Shown here piece by piece: positions 13,002 to 24,333 of a stretch of DNA of 64,000 bases. The DNA comes from Sphagnum compactum. Taxonomy: Eukaryota > Bryophyta > Sphagnopsida > Sphagnales. The notes under the pieces were generated by a model. The model was not told the DNA's origin, searched no databases, and saw nothing but the letters and a program-made list of their open reading frames with translations. The position numbers were made by a program, and so were the translations under genes. The DNA is taken from the NCBI GenBank assembly GCA_965153455.1, contig OZ234504.1, forward strand, positions 7,874,001 through 7,938,000. The letters are read 5' to 3'. The first letter of the stretch is position 1; every line of letters starts with the position of its first letter.

Positions 13002-13298
13002 TTGGCCTTGCCTACCAAGGCAAGGATATTGTGTTTAGGTTCATTGTAGAGTATACTAGCTCAAGGGATTTTGGTCCCTAGGTAATAGGTCTATTTTTTG
13101 TATGAGGATTTTTGAAAGCTGATATTTTGGCTTGTGTTGAAACTTGAGATTAGTTACAGAGTTATAGAGTAGCTTGAAGGGATTTTGGTTTCTTTTAGAG
13201 GATTTTTTGAACATCATATTTTGGCATGGTGAAATATTTGAGTCTCTATAATTCTTCTTTTGCCTTAAGATAACCTTTTAATGTAAATGGCAACGCCA
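13002..13298 (+). mobile_element. Dispersed element with short terminal inverted repeats, copy 1
   Basis: A 297-bp segment begins TTGGCCTTGCC and ends GGCAACGCCA, an imperfect inverted terminal repeat of about 10 bases. Close relatives lie at 24037-24333 and 61520-61827, sharing blocks such as GTGTTTAG, GGGATTTTGG, GATATTTTGGCTT and TTGCCTTAAGATA. No coding capacity is present, so it would be non-autonomous. Similarity to copy 3 continues past the 3' terminus (CAGTGTG..CACACCCCCC), so the true end may lie further right. No target duplication was identified. Confidence 0.7.
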
Positions 13299-13889
13299 CA
13301 GTGTGTCACACCCCCCTTGTTATATTATGTAAAGAAATGCAACAAAGCTTTATTATGCAAATATGAACGCGGAAATTTTTTTGTCATGCAAAGTAATGCT
13401 ACAAAATTAGTTGGGTAAATAGGAAACATGGATGATGAATTCAATCCTGCCAATGTTTCTTTTTTCGACAAATTGTCGTGTTTTTATGACAAAAACATTG
13501 GGGACATTTTTGAATTTTTGCTTTTGAGTATAAATTTCACTGATTCTATTTTTTTTTGAAAATTTCACAATGTTTTGATATTACAAAATTGGAGAATTTC
13601 AAGAAGAAAAAAACACCAATCCCAGTAGGTGATAACATAGAGAGCTGCTTGTTTGAAAATTGGTCTTGCATGGATTGGTGTTTTACCTCTTTCCCAGAGA
13701 TCCACAAAGTAATAGCTCAATGATATAAAATCCTGAAAGAATATATTGCAAGAAAAACACAAGAAGGCAAAGGAATAAACAATCTGATTAATTGGAAATA
13801 TATTTGGTGGCATGTATTCTATTTTCTCAGTAGAAGTTAGTTAGCCAATCAGCTGCTGGAGAGAGTGAGAAAGGAGAGCTGAATAAGCT
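13299..13889. other. Intergenic DNA
   Basis: The left end continues sequence shared with dispersed-element copy 3, then a diverged piece of the 45-bp unit. The rest is AT-rich with no coding frame I can support. Confidence 0.5.
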
Positions 13890-14415
13890 TTTTGTTGTTG
13901 AAAGAATTTGGTGCACTTATTGTTGAAAGAATTTGGTCCATTTTGCTGTTGTTGAGGAAATTTTGGTGCATTTGTTGTTGAGAGAATGCAGTCCATTTTG
14001 CTGTTGTTGAGGAAATTTTGGTGCATTTGTTGTTGAGAGAATTCAGTCCATTTTGCTGTTGTTGAGGAAATTTTGGTGCATGTGTCGTTGAGAGAATTTA
14101 GTCCATTTTGTTGTTGTTGTTGAGGAAATTTTGGTGCATTTGTTGTTCAGAGAATTTGATCCATTTTCTGACATTTTGGTGCAATTGTGGTTTAAGAGAA
14201 TTGGGACCATTCTGTTGTTCAGGAAATTCATTTCTTTTCATGGAATTTGGAACAATTTTTTGTGGAGAGAATTTACTCCATTTATTGTTGAGGAAAAAAT
14301 TGGTGCATTGATTGTCGAGAGAATTAGGTGCATTTTATGGAAATTGGTAAATTTGTTGTTGAAAATATTTGGTCCATTTCGTCATTGAGGAAAAATTTGG
14401 TGGATTTAATGTTTG
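13890..14415 (+). repeat. Degenerate 55-bp tandem array
   Basis: About nine units alternate TTGTTGAGAGAATT(C/T)(A/G)GTCC and GTTGAGGAAATTTTGGTGCA. The period is exactly 55 bases between 13971 and 14026 and drifts toward the right end, where the units become divergent and shorter. The central units are nearly identical, so this core expanded most recently. Open frames across it on both strands are repeat artefacts. Confidence 0.9.
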
Positions 14416-15349
14416 AAAGCAGTGTGGAGGCAGTTCAAACTTGTGAACTTGGGGTACCCACCAAAGAGGAATTTCATGCATTTGATGGAATTTGGTGCTT
14501 ATGGATTTTTTTGTGAGAAACTAATAAGGTAGAATTGCGTGTCATTGAACACATATTTTATCATCAAACACTTTTCAATATATTCTCCTACATAGTTCCT
14601 TAGCCAAATTGAGTGATTTTTGTGCCATTGCATGTGCAAACTGCAGTGTTACAAATATTCTTGGAGTCTCAAAAGTGAAGGAACAACACAGAAAACGCAG
14701 GAAAAGGGTGTGTGACAGTTTGCTTCAATTTTTGTTTGTCAATAGCCCTTGTTAATTCCAGTCTCATATCTTGCTCATTTTTAGTCCCTTTTGAATGATT
14801 TAAAATTTGATGGGTGTGCCAATTAAAGGCTTTACAAAACTTGTTTGTATTCCAAAGCCAAAGATTACAATGATCAAAGATCTTAAGCTCGAAATCCTGA
14901 TTTGTTTTTATTTATCTATTATCAAACATTGAACCCCTTTACACCAAACACCCCATATCTTGCCCATTTCTTCATCAAATTCAAAAAAAAAATTTGCTAA
15001 CAAATGTTCTTTGAGCTTCAGAATCAGAGGAATTTTTCATCCACCTGAACAGTAAAAAAAAATACAATTTATGGAATCTCAGCAATAAATATAGGCAGCT
15101 TTCTTTGGTAGGGTTTTTTCCTGGACTCTAAAACCTCTATATTATAATGAGACCACAATTTTATTTTATTTAAAAAATTCCTTCATTTATAATTTCCTTA
15201 AAATTTCAACATTCTCAAATAAATAAAATTTCCAAAAAAATTCAAAAGTTTTTCAAAAATAATTTAATGAATTGCAGAACATGAAAAGGTACTAGTTACA
15301 ACATTTGTTATTGTTGTTGTTATTGAGGGACTAATAATTCTTTTTATGT
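14416..15349. other. Intergenic DNA upstream of the PDF1-like gene
   Basis: AT-rich sequence without a supportable gene. I searched for the L1 box (TAAATG(C/T)A), known from promoters of epidermal genes such as PDF1, in the 1.2 kb before the TATA box and did not see a match. Confidence 0.5.
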
Positions 15350-15385
15350 GGGGTATTGGTAGGGGTATTGGTAGGGGTATTGGTA
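15350..15385 (+). repeat. Three perfect copies of a 12-bp repeat
   Basis: GGGGTATTGGTA is repeated three times without change and is followed at 15391-15402 by a run of about 12 G. It lies about 120 bases upstream of the TATA box of the PDF1-like gene. Confidence 0.9.
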
Positions 15386-15502
15386 AGGTTGGGGGGGGGG
15401 GGTTGGGAGGGTGAAGAAACTTTGAAAAATAATTCTTGGTTATTTTATTTCTTTGCTGAAAGGGTACAAGAAAGATATTATTTTTCCCCAGAGCACTAAG
15501 GC

Positions 15503-15510
15503 TATAAAAG
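15503..15510 (+). promoter_or_regulatory. TATA box of the PDF1-like gene
   Basis: TATAAAAG stands in a plausible core promoter. Transcription would start near 15535, leaving a leader of about 560 bases before the ATG unless it contains an intron. The leader carries a (CA)n run at 15610-15634 and a (GA)n tract near 15965-15980, common in plant leaders. Confidence 0.6.
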
Positions 15511-15837
15511 CTCTGCCTACATCATAACTAGTTGCCATTACTACTACACTCTCTCACAGCTGCAATTAATAAACTGACTGCCACCAACTAACTCCACTAC
15601 TACATTTTCACACACACACACACACACACACACAGAGAGGCAGGCAGGCAGGTAAGCAGGTAGGGCAGGCAGTTTCTCGCCCCCAACAACAACCTCAACA
15701 GGAGCCTCCAGTTTTGCTAGCTAGCTGCTTGTTGAGAACTGCAACTATTTTTTACAGCAAAGGAAAAATAAAAAATAAAAAATCCTCACAAGTGAATTAT
15801 TATAAAATACAATGTGAGCTTTTCATTCTTTTCCTGC

Positions 15838-15936
15838 ATGTCCCTATGTAATGATCTTCTATTGTTGTTGTTGTTGAAGGAAGTTCCAATCAGTAGCTCA
15901 ACATCTGAGAGAGCTTTGATGTACTTCCTGTTGTGA
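15838..15936 (+). promoter_or_regulatory. 32-codon upstream open reading frame in the PDF1-like leader
   Basis: ATG at 15838 opens a frame that includes a leucine run from (TTG)n and stops with TGA at 15934-15936, well before the main ATG at 16094. An even shorter ATG-TGA lies at about 15812. If the leader is unspliced, this frame would reduce main-frame translation. Coding value is doubtful because part of it is a microsatellite. Confidence 0.3.
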
Positions 15937-16093
15937 GGAGAAGTGCACAGAGAGAGGCAGAGACACAGAGAGAGAGAGAGAAGGAGCTGCTGCTTCTTGT
16001 TCTTGTTCTTCTTGTGTTTGCTTTCGTAGTGTTTCTCTCTCTGTCTTGTGTGTAGACAGTACCATTTCATTGCCTTTGGAGGTGTAGCAAGCA

Positions 16094-18097
16094 ATGGGGA
16101 GTTTTGCAGCAGCTAGTAGAGCTTTGCAGGTGCTTGTTGTGTTGGTGTGTTTTGTTTCGGTGGAGTTGCTGCATGCAGCAGACAGTAGTACTGTTGTGGG
16201 TGGTGATGTTGTTGAGTTGCAGAAGGATGATGAGAAGTTCTGTGCCCCACCTTCGTCTCCCAGCTCGCCTTCTTATACTAGTCCTATATACTCTCCAAGT
16301 CCGACTTATTCTTCTCCTTCGCCTTCTTACAGCAGTCCTTCGTACTCTTCTCCCAGTCCTAGCAGCTCTTCGTCATCGCCAGTGACTTCCTCTCCCACTT
16401 CCCCTTCTTACAGCAGTCCTACGTACTCTAGTCCGAGTCCCACTTACTCGTCTCCCGTCTACACTAGTCCCTCTCCATATTATTCACCATCGCCGAGCTC
16501 TGGATCAAGTCCTGTTGTGTACGCACCTGCTTCCAGTCCGTCCACTACGTACCCGACCACTCCTTCTTCTCCAGATTGTCCACCTCTTGCAAGCTGGTTC
16601 ACTAGCCCAAGTTCAGGCTCTTCCAGCTGGTGGGACGATCAGCTGGCAGCTGAGAATCACAAGCAGCTGAAGAGTACCGATAGCAATAATGCAGCTGCTG
16701 CTGCTGCTGCTGCTGGCGTGAAGGAAGAGGAGAACAAGGAGGTCATAGCTGACGAATATGGGGAGAAGAAAATAACCATTCCTGGATTTCTTCCCTCTCC
16801 CCCTCCTCCTTCTCCCCCTCTGATTCCTGCCAGTGGACCCTATTCTGGCGCTCCAGAGACGTCTCCTGCACCAGGAACTTGCGAGTAAGCAGACTTATGC
16901 TCCCCACCCATTACTCATTTTGTTCTCTTCTCTTGGTTTCTTTTCTGAGTCTAAGCCCCTGTCCAGAGAGCAACCGAAATTTAGACTCTGGCTGTTTTTG
17001 TTTGTTTGTTTGTTTGTTTGTTTGTTTGTTTTCTACACTACTAGTTGCACAGGTAGATGATTTCTGCAGTGTGTGAAGAAGCTCAATTGTGAACTCACAA
17101 CAAGAGCACCCACCCTGCAGCTCAACATTCTAGACCCATTACCCATTGTGTGTATGTATGTGTTTTCCAACAAGTCTCCTCTATGAAACATTGTAGCACT
17201 ACAATTGTTGTGATGAATGGCATTCATAGTGGGATGTGGGTTGGATGGAGGGAGTGAACCTGCACCCACCAGTGCACCATGAAGGATGGATGGTAAGTGT
17301 TTAGGAAACAAGTTTTCTGTTGGGTTCCAGCTGATCCCTAGCTATAGCTAACCATGGTGGTTACCTCAGTTCAGTTGCTTATTTTTCACTACCTACCTAC
17401 TAACCACCTGCAATGTCAGTGGTTTGGGTAGTAGGTAGGTAGTGAAGATAGTCCGTACATATGTATAAACCATCTACTTCCCTAATGTACCTAGTCACCA
17501 ATTTTCCTACTTACCTACCTCTATATATAAGAGCACTTACTTCTCACACCTTGGGTTATCAAAGGTTAAACCTTGGTTCATCCACAACTGAGTCAAAACT
17601 GGCATCCAGTGGATGGTTGGATGGGATGCATGGTGTGCTGGTGGGTGCTGTTCCCTAAACTCTGGTCCTCCTTTGGGATGTTATTATTATTGCAAAATTG
17701 CATTTGAACTGATGTGGTGTGACATTCATCCATCATTGTGACTGATGCATGCAGGTACTGGTCATCTAACAATAGTGATATACCGGGCTTTTTGGAGGGA
17801 TTTCTTGTGAACATACTTCAGTTGTTGGGTATCAACTTAGGGGCTCTTCCTTTCAGCACCAGCACAACACTGGTACAAGCCTTGAGTAATAGAAGAACAG
17901 ATGCATATGGTGCCCTTATGAGACAAGGCTCTGCAGCTTTGATCAATTCTTACCACTTTGCAAACTATGCATATACCCCACAAGAGGTACGCGAAGGTTT
18001 CAATGGTGCACTGTTTTCGGAACAAGCTGCAGCAGTGCAAGCAGTGAAGTTTGAGAATGCTAACCGTGGTGTTTATGTGAGAGCAGCAGCACCCTAA
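16094..18097 (+). CDS. PROTODERMAL FACTOR 1-like proline/serine-rich cell-wall protein
   Basis: Two exons, 16094-16884 and 17755-18097, join in frame (GA|G) to give 377 aa. An N-terminal hydrophobic signal peptide (about residues 1-28, VLVVLVCFVSVELLHA) targets it for secretion. Residues about 50-165 are repeats of YSSPSPTYSSP type with Ser-Pro and Thr-Pro dipeptides, likely sites of hydroxylation and O-glycosylation. A charged linker with an eight-alanine run from (GCT)n and a short PPPPSPP block follow. The conserved C-terminal domain starts at TCEYW (about 262) and contains LVQALSNRRTDAYGALMRQG and QEVREGFNGALFSEQAAA. That C-terminal pattern matches angiosperm PDF1, an epidermis-expressed extracellular protein. 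The role is inferred from PDF1 only; tissue expression cannot be read here. The alanine run and charged insert look specific to this gene. Confidence 0.88.
16995..17031 (+). repeat. (GTTT)n microsatellite in the PDF1-like intron
   Basis: About nine copies of the tetranucleotide sit about 110 bases after the donor site. Runs like this are length-variable and could serve as a marker. Confidence 0.9.
17385..17446 (+). repeat. Hairpin-forming inverted repeat in the PDF1-like intron
   Basis: The left arm at 17385-17407 (TTCACTACCTACCTACTA followed by ACCAC) pairs with the right arm at 17419-17446, which reads GTGGTTTGGG then the complement of the left arm. The outer 18 base pairs are perfect and the inner part has a small bulge. 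The loop is about 11 bases. The hairpin lies in the 870-bp intron, on the transcribed strand. Confidence 0.8.
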
Positions 18098-18850
18098 GCA
18101 AGCTTTCTTCTTTTTTTTAAACTCCCAAGTATAAAATTGTTTATTTGTTGTCACTCTAGGATGCGGGTTTTATTTGGGGAAGCGAGAAGAAGGGGCTGAG
18201 GATTTTTCCTAATTTCTATTTCTAAGTCTCAAATGGAAATGCCAAGACTTTGGATCTGTTTGTTCGAATTTGAAGTATGATATTGTGGTTGTCGCCTAAT
18301 TTGCCCTCTCTTTTAAATTTCTTTTTAATGTCTAGCCTTGTAAGTCATTGCATTTTTGTTGTCATTTTCTTTTCGTTGTCATATTTTGCACGTTATTGTT
18401 GTAGTACACAAAACCCGTGTGAAGTCAGTTTCATTGCAACTTGCTTAATTGCTGTGCACAACCAATCATGTGGTGCACATGTTCCTATCCTCAAGTACTT
18501 TGGGTCTCAATCATATACTTTGTGGCTAGCTAGGTGTTATAAATTTATGAAATTATATATTCGATGCCAAAAGTTGTTAGAAATTCTTTGGAATGTAAAT
18601 TTTTAGGAAAATAACTAATCATTTTATTCGGGAAGAAAGAACCCCAAGTTACTCAAATCAATCTTGAATCCTACTCAACTTCCAAACAGTTGACAATTCA
18701 CTTATGTCTAAGAGAAAAGTGGATCTTGAGGTCCTTAAGCATTTTGATAAGGTGGAGTTGATGTTAAAGTTTTTTATAGAGAATAATGTGCATTTTTTGG
18801 GCTATTTTGTACTTGCAAGTGCCTCGGATTGTGGGTGTGAGCCTGAACTC
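18098..18850. other. 3' region of the PDF1-like gene and intergenic DNA
   Basis: A T-rich tract follows the stop codon and is likely 3' untranslated region. No other gene is visible. A frame of about 100 codons from 18704 runs into the neighbouring MITE and is not credible. Confidence 0.5.
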
Positions 18851-18853
18851 TTA

Positions 18854-19220
18854 GAGCATCTCCAACGGCGCTCAGTATGTGACTCTAGACATTATGATTT
18901 ATTGAAAAAAGTCAAAATATTCCGCTTTTGCTCACGAACTCGGTTTTTCCGCACCAAATTCGTGCAGCTTGCCGAGGCTAGTAAAAGGTGTAACACGGTT
19001 GTGCACCTCCCAAAATGAGTACTATGAATTGCACCTGACTCTGGCTCAGTATTTCTGCTTGGTTGTTCACAATGATTGGTCCACGTGGTTTGCTATTATC
19101 GGTCCCCCATGTATATGGAGTTTCAGTTTAAGTGGTGGAGTTGCCCAAAAAAATACAGCTAAACTTAGACATTTCATTTCACTATCCAGAGGTACATACT
19201 GAGCACAGTTGGAGATGCTC
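18854..19220. mobile_element. Harbinger-type MITE with TTA target duplication
   Basis: The 367-bp element has terminal inverted repeats of about 30 bases. The left end reads GAGCATCTCCAACGGCGCTC and continues AGTATGTGAC; the complement of the right end reads GAGCATCTCCAACTGTGCTC and continues AGTATGTACC. TTA flanks both ends, at 18851-18853 and 19221-19223, as a three-base target duplication. A TIR of this kind with a TTA/TAA duplication is characteristic of PIF/Harbinger MITEs. It encodes no transposase, so it would need one in trans. The well-kept ends and intact duplication suggest a fairly young insertion. Confidence 0.87.
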
Positions 19221-19223
19221 TTA

Positions 19224-22200
19224 GATACCCAGATATGCAGAAAGACCCACCCTTCTCCTGTGGGATATCTTTTTGTTTAAATCAGTTTTTTTCTTTTCTA
19301 AGCTCATTCCAATTGATAAAGAAGTGAGGATAAAAAAATGAAGGTGAGATATCCTTTTGGGAGGTAAAATTTGTCTTTTGGGGTGGAAGGTTAACAAAAA
19401 TATTCTGTGGGGAAATGGACAGCAAAAAACAAAGGGGAAGAATCCCAAAGTCTTTATATGCTTCACATCTAAACAAGTGATGCCATATAAGATGCATTCT
19501 ATTGTTGGCTTCTGAAATTGACTAGCACTGGCTGATTATCCTAAAGAAAAGAGCAATGAACCAATTGAGTGAATAGAAATATCATAAAGTGAAGTGGAGC
19601 CCAGTTGGGCCCTACTCTCACCACCTCTTTTTGATCTCATCCCCTAAGTTGTGTTCTCCACAACGTGTACAAATAAGGGTCCAAAATGGGGGAAATACAT
19701 GATGGGATCCCCAAACTAGGCACAACTCTTTTTTATTCATACTATGGGCTGCTCACCTTTGGGCTATGTTTTGGGGGATATATGGGCTAGGACTTGAAGG
19801 TTAGGGGTCTAGGGGTGACTGGGGGCGATTGACTACATGGCTAATGCCTATGGATATCGCATTGACTATGGGCAATTGACAATTCACTATGGGTACTGGC
19901 TATTGGTTATGGGTATATGGTTGGGTTATTGACTATATGGATAGGCTTAGGTTTGGCCTTTGAAGGTTTGGCCTTTGAAGGTTTGGGGTTAGATCCAAAC
20001 CCATGCTAGATCCACAAGTCAACCTCCTATTTCTTCCATATTTCCAATTATCAACTAAGTCTAATTTTCTAGTTTACATTTATGGTTAAAGTTCAATGTT
20101 TAAGGGGTTAAAGTGTTGGTTTTTAAATGTTCATTTTTGGCTTTCAAATTAAGGTTAACGTGTTAAAATTTGTAATTAGGATTTCAAATTAAAGTTTAGT
20201 GTTTCCAGTTTGATTTAAAGGGTTTAGCGTTAGGGTTTAATGATTAATAGTGAGGGTTGGGTTTTTCATTTTTGATTATAGGGTTTGAAGGTAGGGCTTT
20301 GTGTTTTGATGTTGGGTTAAAAATTTTAGTGTCAAATTCATAGGGTTATGGTTGAAGTTTTTCGTTTTCTAGGAGAAGAAGGGATGTTTTGATTGTTTCA
20401 ATCATGTTGTTAAAATTGATGCTAGAATAGTGCCTTTTGAACTTCATTTTTCATATGAAGCATGAAACAATTATGATGTATGACACCTTGATGTGCAACT
20501 TATCAAATCTATTTTGTGTGACAACACACTGTTCATTACATCATACATTAATGATGCACTTGCAAATGAAATCCAATGCCAATGCCCAAATTAAAAGTTG
20601 TTGTGGGTACGCAAGTATAGGAGTTGGTGAATTGTTGTAGTTTCGTTGGCAACATTTGGTCAACATATGAAAACCATGGAATAACAAACATAAGATTTAG
20701 TCCAATAATCAAAAGATATATGCAACGAACAACATAGTCATTCCTAACTATCATGGACTATTCATATACATAAACATTGACTACCCCATGTCCTATCATG
20801 ATGTGAACATTTTGCGTCACTTGATCATCCACCAAAATTGACATTGATATGTTATTCATGGAAATAATTGCTTTGAATACCTCTTGGGAGATCCAAAGTA
20901 CATGGGTGAAGAGATGTTAATTATGTGTAAGGTAAGATGACAAGAACTTGCCCCACATGTAAATCATGATGTAATGTGAACATTTAATAAGATGCATGTG
21001 GGTTGTAAGGTGTAGGTGAAGTGGGGGATTAATGGACTAAAAAGAAAAGGGAAATGCCTCATGAAAAGGTTCAATTCAACAAAACTAAAGTATCAACATC
21101 TATTTTGAATCATAGTTATTTTCACTAACTTCATACTCAAAACGTGTGTGGACTTCAAATTCAAAGTGGTTAGGGATCAAAAGCATGATCCAATAATTCA
21201 TGGTTAGCAAGGGGCCTTTGAACTAAAGGTCCAAAATTGCTTTTTAAATTTTTATTTGAATTCCTCTTTTGATATGACACCTAAATCTCTAGTTGCCTTT
21301 AAATTGTTGATATTGACTTTCTTTTCAACTCATTGTTGATTTCCACTTTGCCTACCAAGAAAGCATCCTGGATCTTGGATGTGGAAAGAAAATAATGCCA
21401 CCATTTCCATGCTCCTAGATTGGCTATGTAACTTCTACCCCTTGGCCACATCAATTATGAATCCATAGGCAATTTTGTGAAGATATGTTCAATCATAAAA
21501 GCATCCATTAAGAAAGGAGTAAATGGCTAAAGTTATCACATACTAGTTTGTGATTATGGGGATGTTTTGGCATACAAGGTTCTAGAATTTCTAGGGGCAA
21601 AATTGAACCTTTTGTTTCTTGAGTTGATTCAAGTTTTTTTGGTCTTAGAAGCTTGGGTTGCTTCAAGGAATCTTTAAGCCATGAACTAGTTAAGGTTTGT
21701 AAAAATTCACAAACTTTGTGGCAACATATGAATAATGACCACAAGGAGAGGAAAAAATCTTGGTGAAAAACAAGGTCTTGTGCTAGACAATCACAAAATT
21801 CATTATCCTGTAATGTGACTTGTTCAACCAAAACCATGATCCCTTTTTGGATGAGCTAAACCTCACATCCAAAGAATGGCAATTGTATGGGGTGTTGTTG
21901 CAAAGCTTGGACAAATCTTTTCTTGCACAATTGTGACAAACTCCTAATCACGTGAGTTGAGCTTTTCAAGCTAATGCCTCTTCAAAAAAACTATGCATGC
22001 ATTAAAACTTGACCTCCTTTGTAGATGTCAACATTTATGCCTTAGCATTGACTTGCACATCTTTCTTTCTTTCTCTCCACACCATTTCTATATTCTCTCT
22101 CCTCTATAACATGGAGAGAGAAATTGGACTAGTTTATGAGCTACAAACTTTCTCACAAGCCTCAAAGCTCTCGATTTCTCCTCTCCCTCCTCTACAACAC

Positions 22201-24036
22201 TAAAAGCGCACCCCCAAAAAACAAATACAAGCTTGCAAGACATTGAGCTTTTGTCGAGAATGATGCAAGTACATGAGTGAATGTCCGAATATATCAAAAC
22301 ATGTAAACTAAAATAAAACAATGTTTTTTGGAGAATAGCTCTATTTGTACATCTTTTTTCACTATTGCACAAATTTTGAGCAGAACTCTCTCGACTGTAG
22401 AATTCTATGAGTTCTTCTATACCTGTGTTTTCAATGATTTTTTTTGAAATAAAAGGGTAATTTGTGACAATATATTTTGTTTTCAACAATTTTTCGCTTT
22501 AAAAAAAAAGGGTACTGTTCTATACTTGAAATGCTTGTAATGAGCAAGAACAAAAATTAATGTCCACTTTACACTAGGAGTCAAGGCCAATGTTCAACTC
22601 AATTCAAGCATTCCTATTGGTGCGAAAGTTGAAAAAAGCCTGCAGGGCTCTACACTGGGCTGAAAATAGAAAAAAATAAATTCAATCTGCCCCAAGTTAC
22701 TAATAAATGCTCATTTCCTAGGTTGATTTGAAGCAAATTGAATCCTTGAGTTGGACTATACCTTGGTCCCTAGCCTGATCCTTGGTTCTCCAAATCAAGA
22801 GCTCTCCTTTTAGCACTGTTTTTTGGTCTGAACCAAGTGAATTTCCCTCCAAAATAGGTGCCATGTAGGTTTAGCCTCAATTTGCCACTTTTTAGTCTTG
22901 GACCCTCATTGAAAGGCCTTGGGACCAATTTAAAGCTTTCAACCAATAAGATTGCTTGAATTCATTGGTAACGACCTTGGACCATCATTTAAAGTCGCCC
23001 TCAGTTTACCACCAAAATTGATGAAATAACCGGTTTGGGTCCCAGTTATTTTGCTTTGTATAATTTTCATTCCCAGTTACATGTTTGATGGCTGATTATG
23101 CAAAAACTGGGCGTTCTCACCCCCTAATCGTGAGTCTTTACGGATGAAGAAAAACTGATTATTAGGAAAGAAAGTTAGAGAAGTGTTGGGGGAATCAAGA
23201 GAGTAGCGGTTTGTTTTGTCTTTTTCCTTGTGGCTGCTGAATATGTTTTTCAAACTGGGGAAAAATAAATCATTTTTAGGTGTTTTTCATTAGGGTAAGG
23301 CCTTGGACACCAGCATTACCAGAGTAAGGGCCCACACGAGGCAAGAGCCAAGTCCAGCCTGATTTATCGAAGCCCATTCATCAAATGAGGATACTAAAGC
23401 TTCTCTCTATATATATAATTGCCATATTCAACTGTCAACATGATGAAGTTCCAGTAGGTAGCCAAAAATATAGAAAGATGCTTTTTTGAAAAAAAAAAAC
23501 CTCATATTTTGTTTATAGCTGGGTTTGGTTAACTCCTCTTATTGATGATCACCACTTTGACTACATCACAAAATTGAAAGAAAAACAAACTCGGGAAGGG
23601 AGCAATGTTCATTTTAAGAATTTTATTATGTAATTTAAGCTGCACTCATCCATCTGAAGATATTGTAGAAAATTTGGGGATCATCTCTAAGAAGGAAAAA
23701 AATTTATTGTGAAGGTGCTTGCAATTGCGTGGTGCTTTGAAATTTCAGATTGCGTTTTTAGCCCTCAGGCCTACCTCCACTAATAAAGACGTAGTCAAAT
23801 CTGGCTATAAACCGGATATGACGTCCAAATTTTTAATCAACTTTCTATATTTATGGCTACAAACTAAGAAAAATAAATATAAAACTTATGGGGATTCTTA
23901 CTCTTTTTTTTCACTTCTGGCGATTGAAACCCTCCAAAATCGATTCATTTTTTATTTTATTTTTCAGCTTTTGGTGAAACTTCACTGGTAAGAAAATGGC
24001 TGGAAGAGAGTACTAGAATGAAGAAAAACTGAATTA
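19224..24036. other. Gene desert with decayed simple repeats
   Basis: No coding region is supported. Between about 19790 and 20010 the sequence is built from variants of GACTATGGG and TATGGTT words, including a 17-bp unit (AGGTTTGGCCTTTGAAG) repeated near 19947-19985. At 20200-20350 degenerate TTAGGGTTT words recall plant telomere repeats. Frames at 21508-21837 and 22088-22489 have no recognisable domain. Confidence 0.5.
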
Positions 24037-24333
24037 TTGGCCTTGCCTACCAAGCAAGGCAAGAAGGATAATATTGTGTTTAGATTCACTATAGAGTATA
24101 GTAGCTTAATGGATTTTGGCCACTAGGTAATAATAATAGGTCTATTTTCATATGAGGATTTTCCAAAGATGATAATTTGGCTTGTGTTGAAACTTGAAAT
24201 TAGTTATAGAGTTATAATATCTTGAAGGGATTTTGGTTTCTTTTAGAGGATTTTACGAAGATTATATTTTTGCATGGTGACATATTCGAGTTTCCATAAT
24301 TCTTCTATTGCCTTAAGATACTTTGTAATGTTA
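24037..24333 (+). mobile_element. Dispersed element, copy 2 (3' end lost)
   Basis: It begins TTGGCCTTGCC like copies 1 and 3 and follows them through the GTGTTTAGATTCA, GGATTTTGG, GATAATTTGGCTTG and TTGCCTTAAGATA blocks. Similarity stops near 24330, before the 3' terminal GGCAAGGCCA found in copy 3. So this copy is truncated or its end has mutated. Confidence 0.7.

Noticed and set aside
12784-13049. Four overlapping open frames on both strands giving repeated 15-residue peptides
   Set aside because: They arise from the 45-bp tandem unit, whose length is a multiple of three. No start context or flanking coding sequence supports a protein.
18704-19018. 104-codon open frame on the plus strand
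   Set aside because: It crosses the left boundary of the Harbinger-type MITE, so most of it is made of transposon non-coding sequence.
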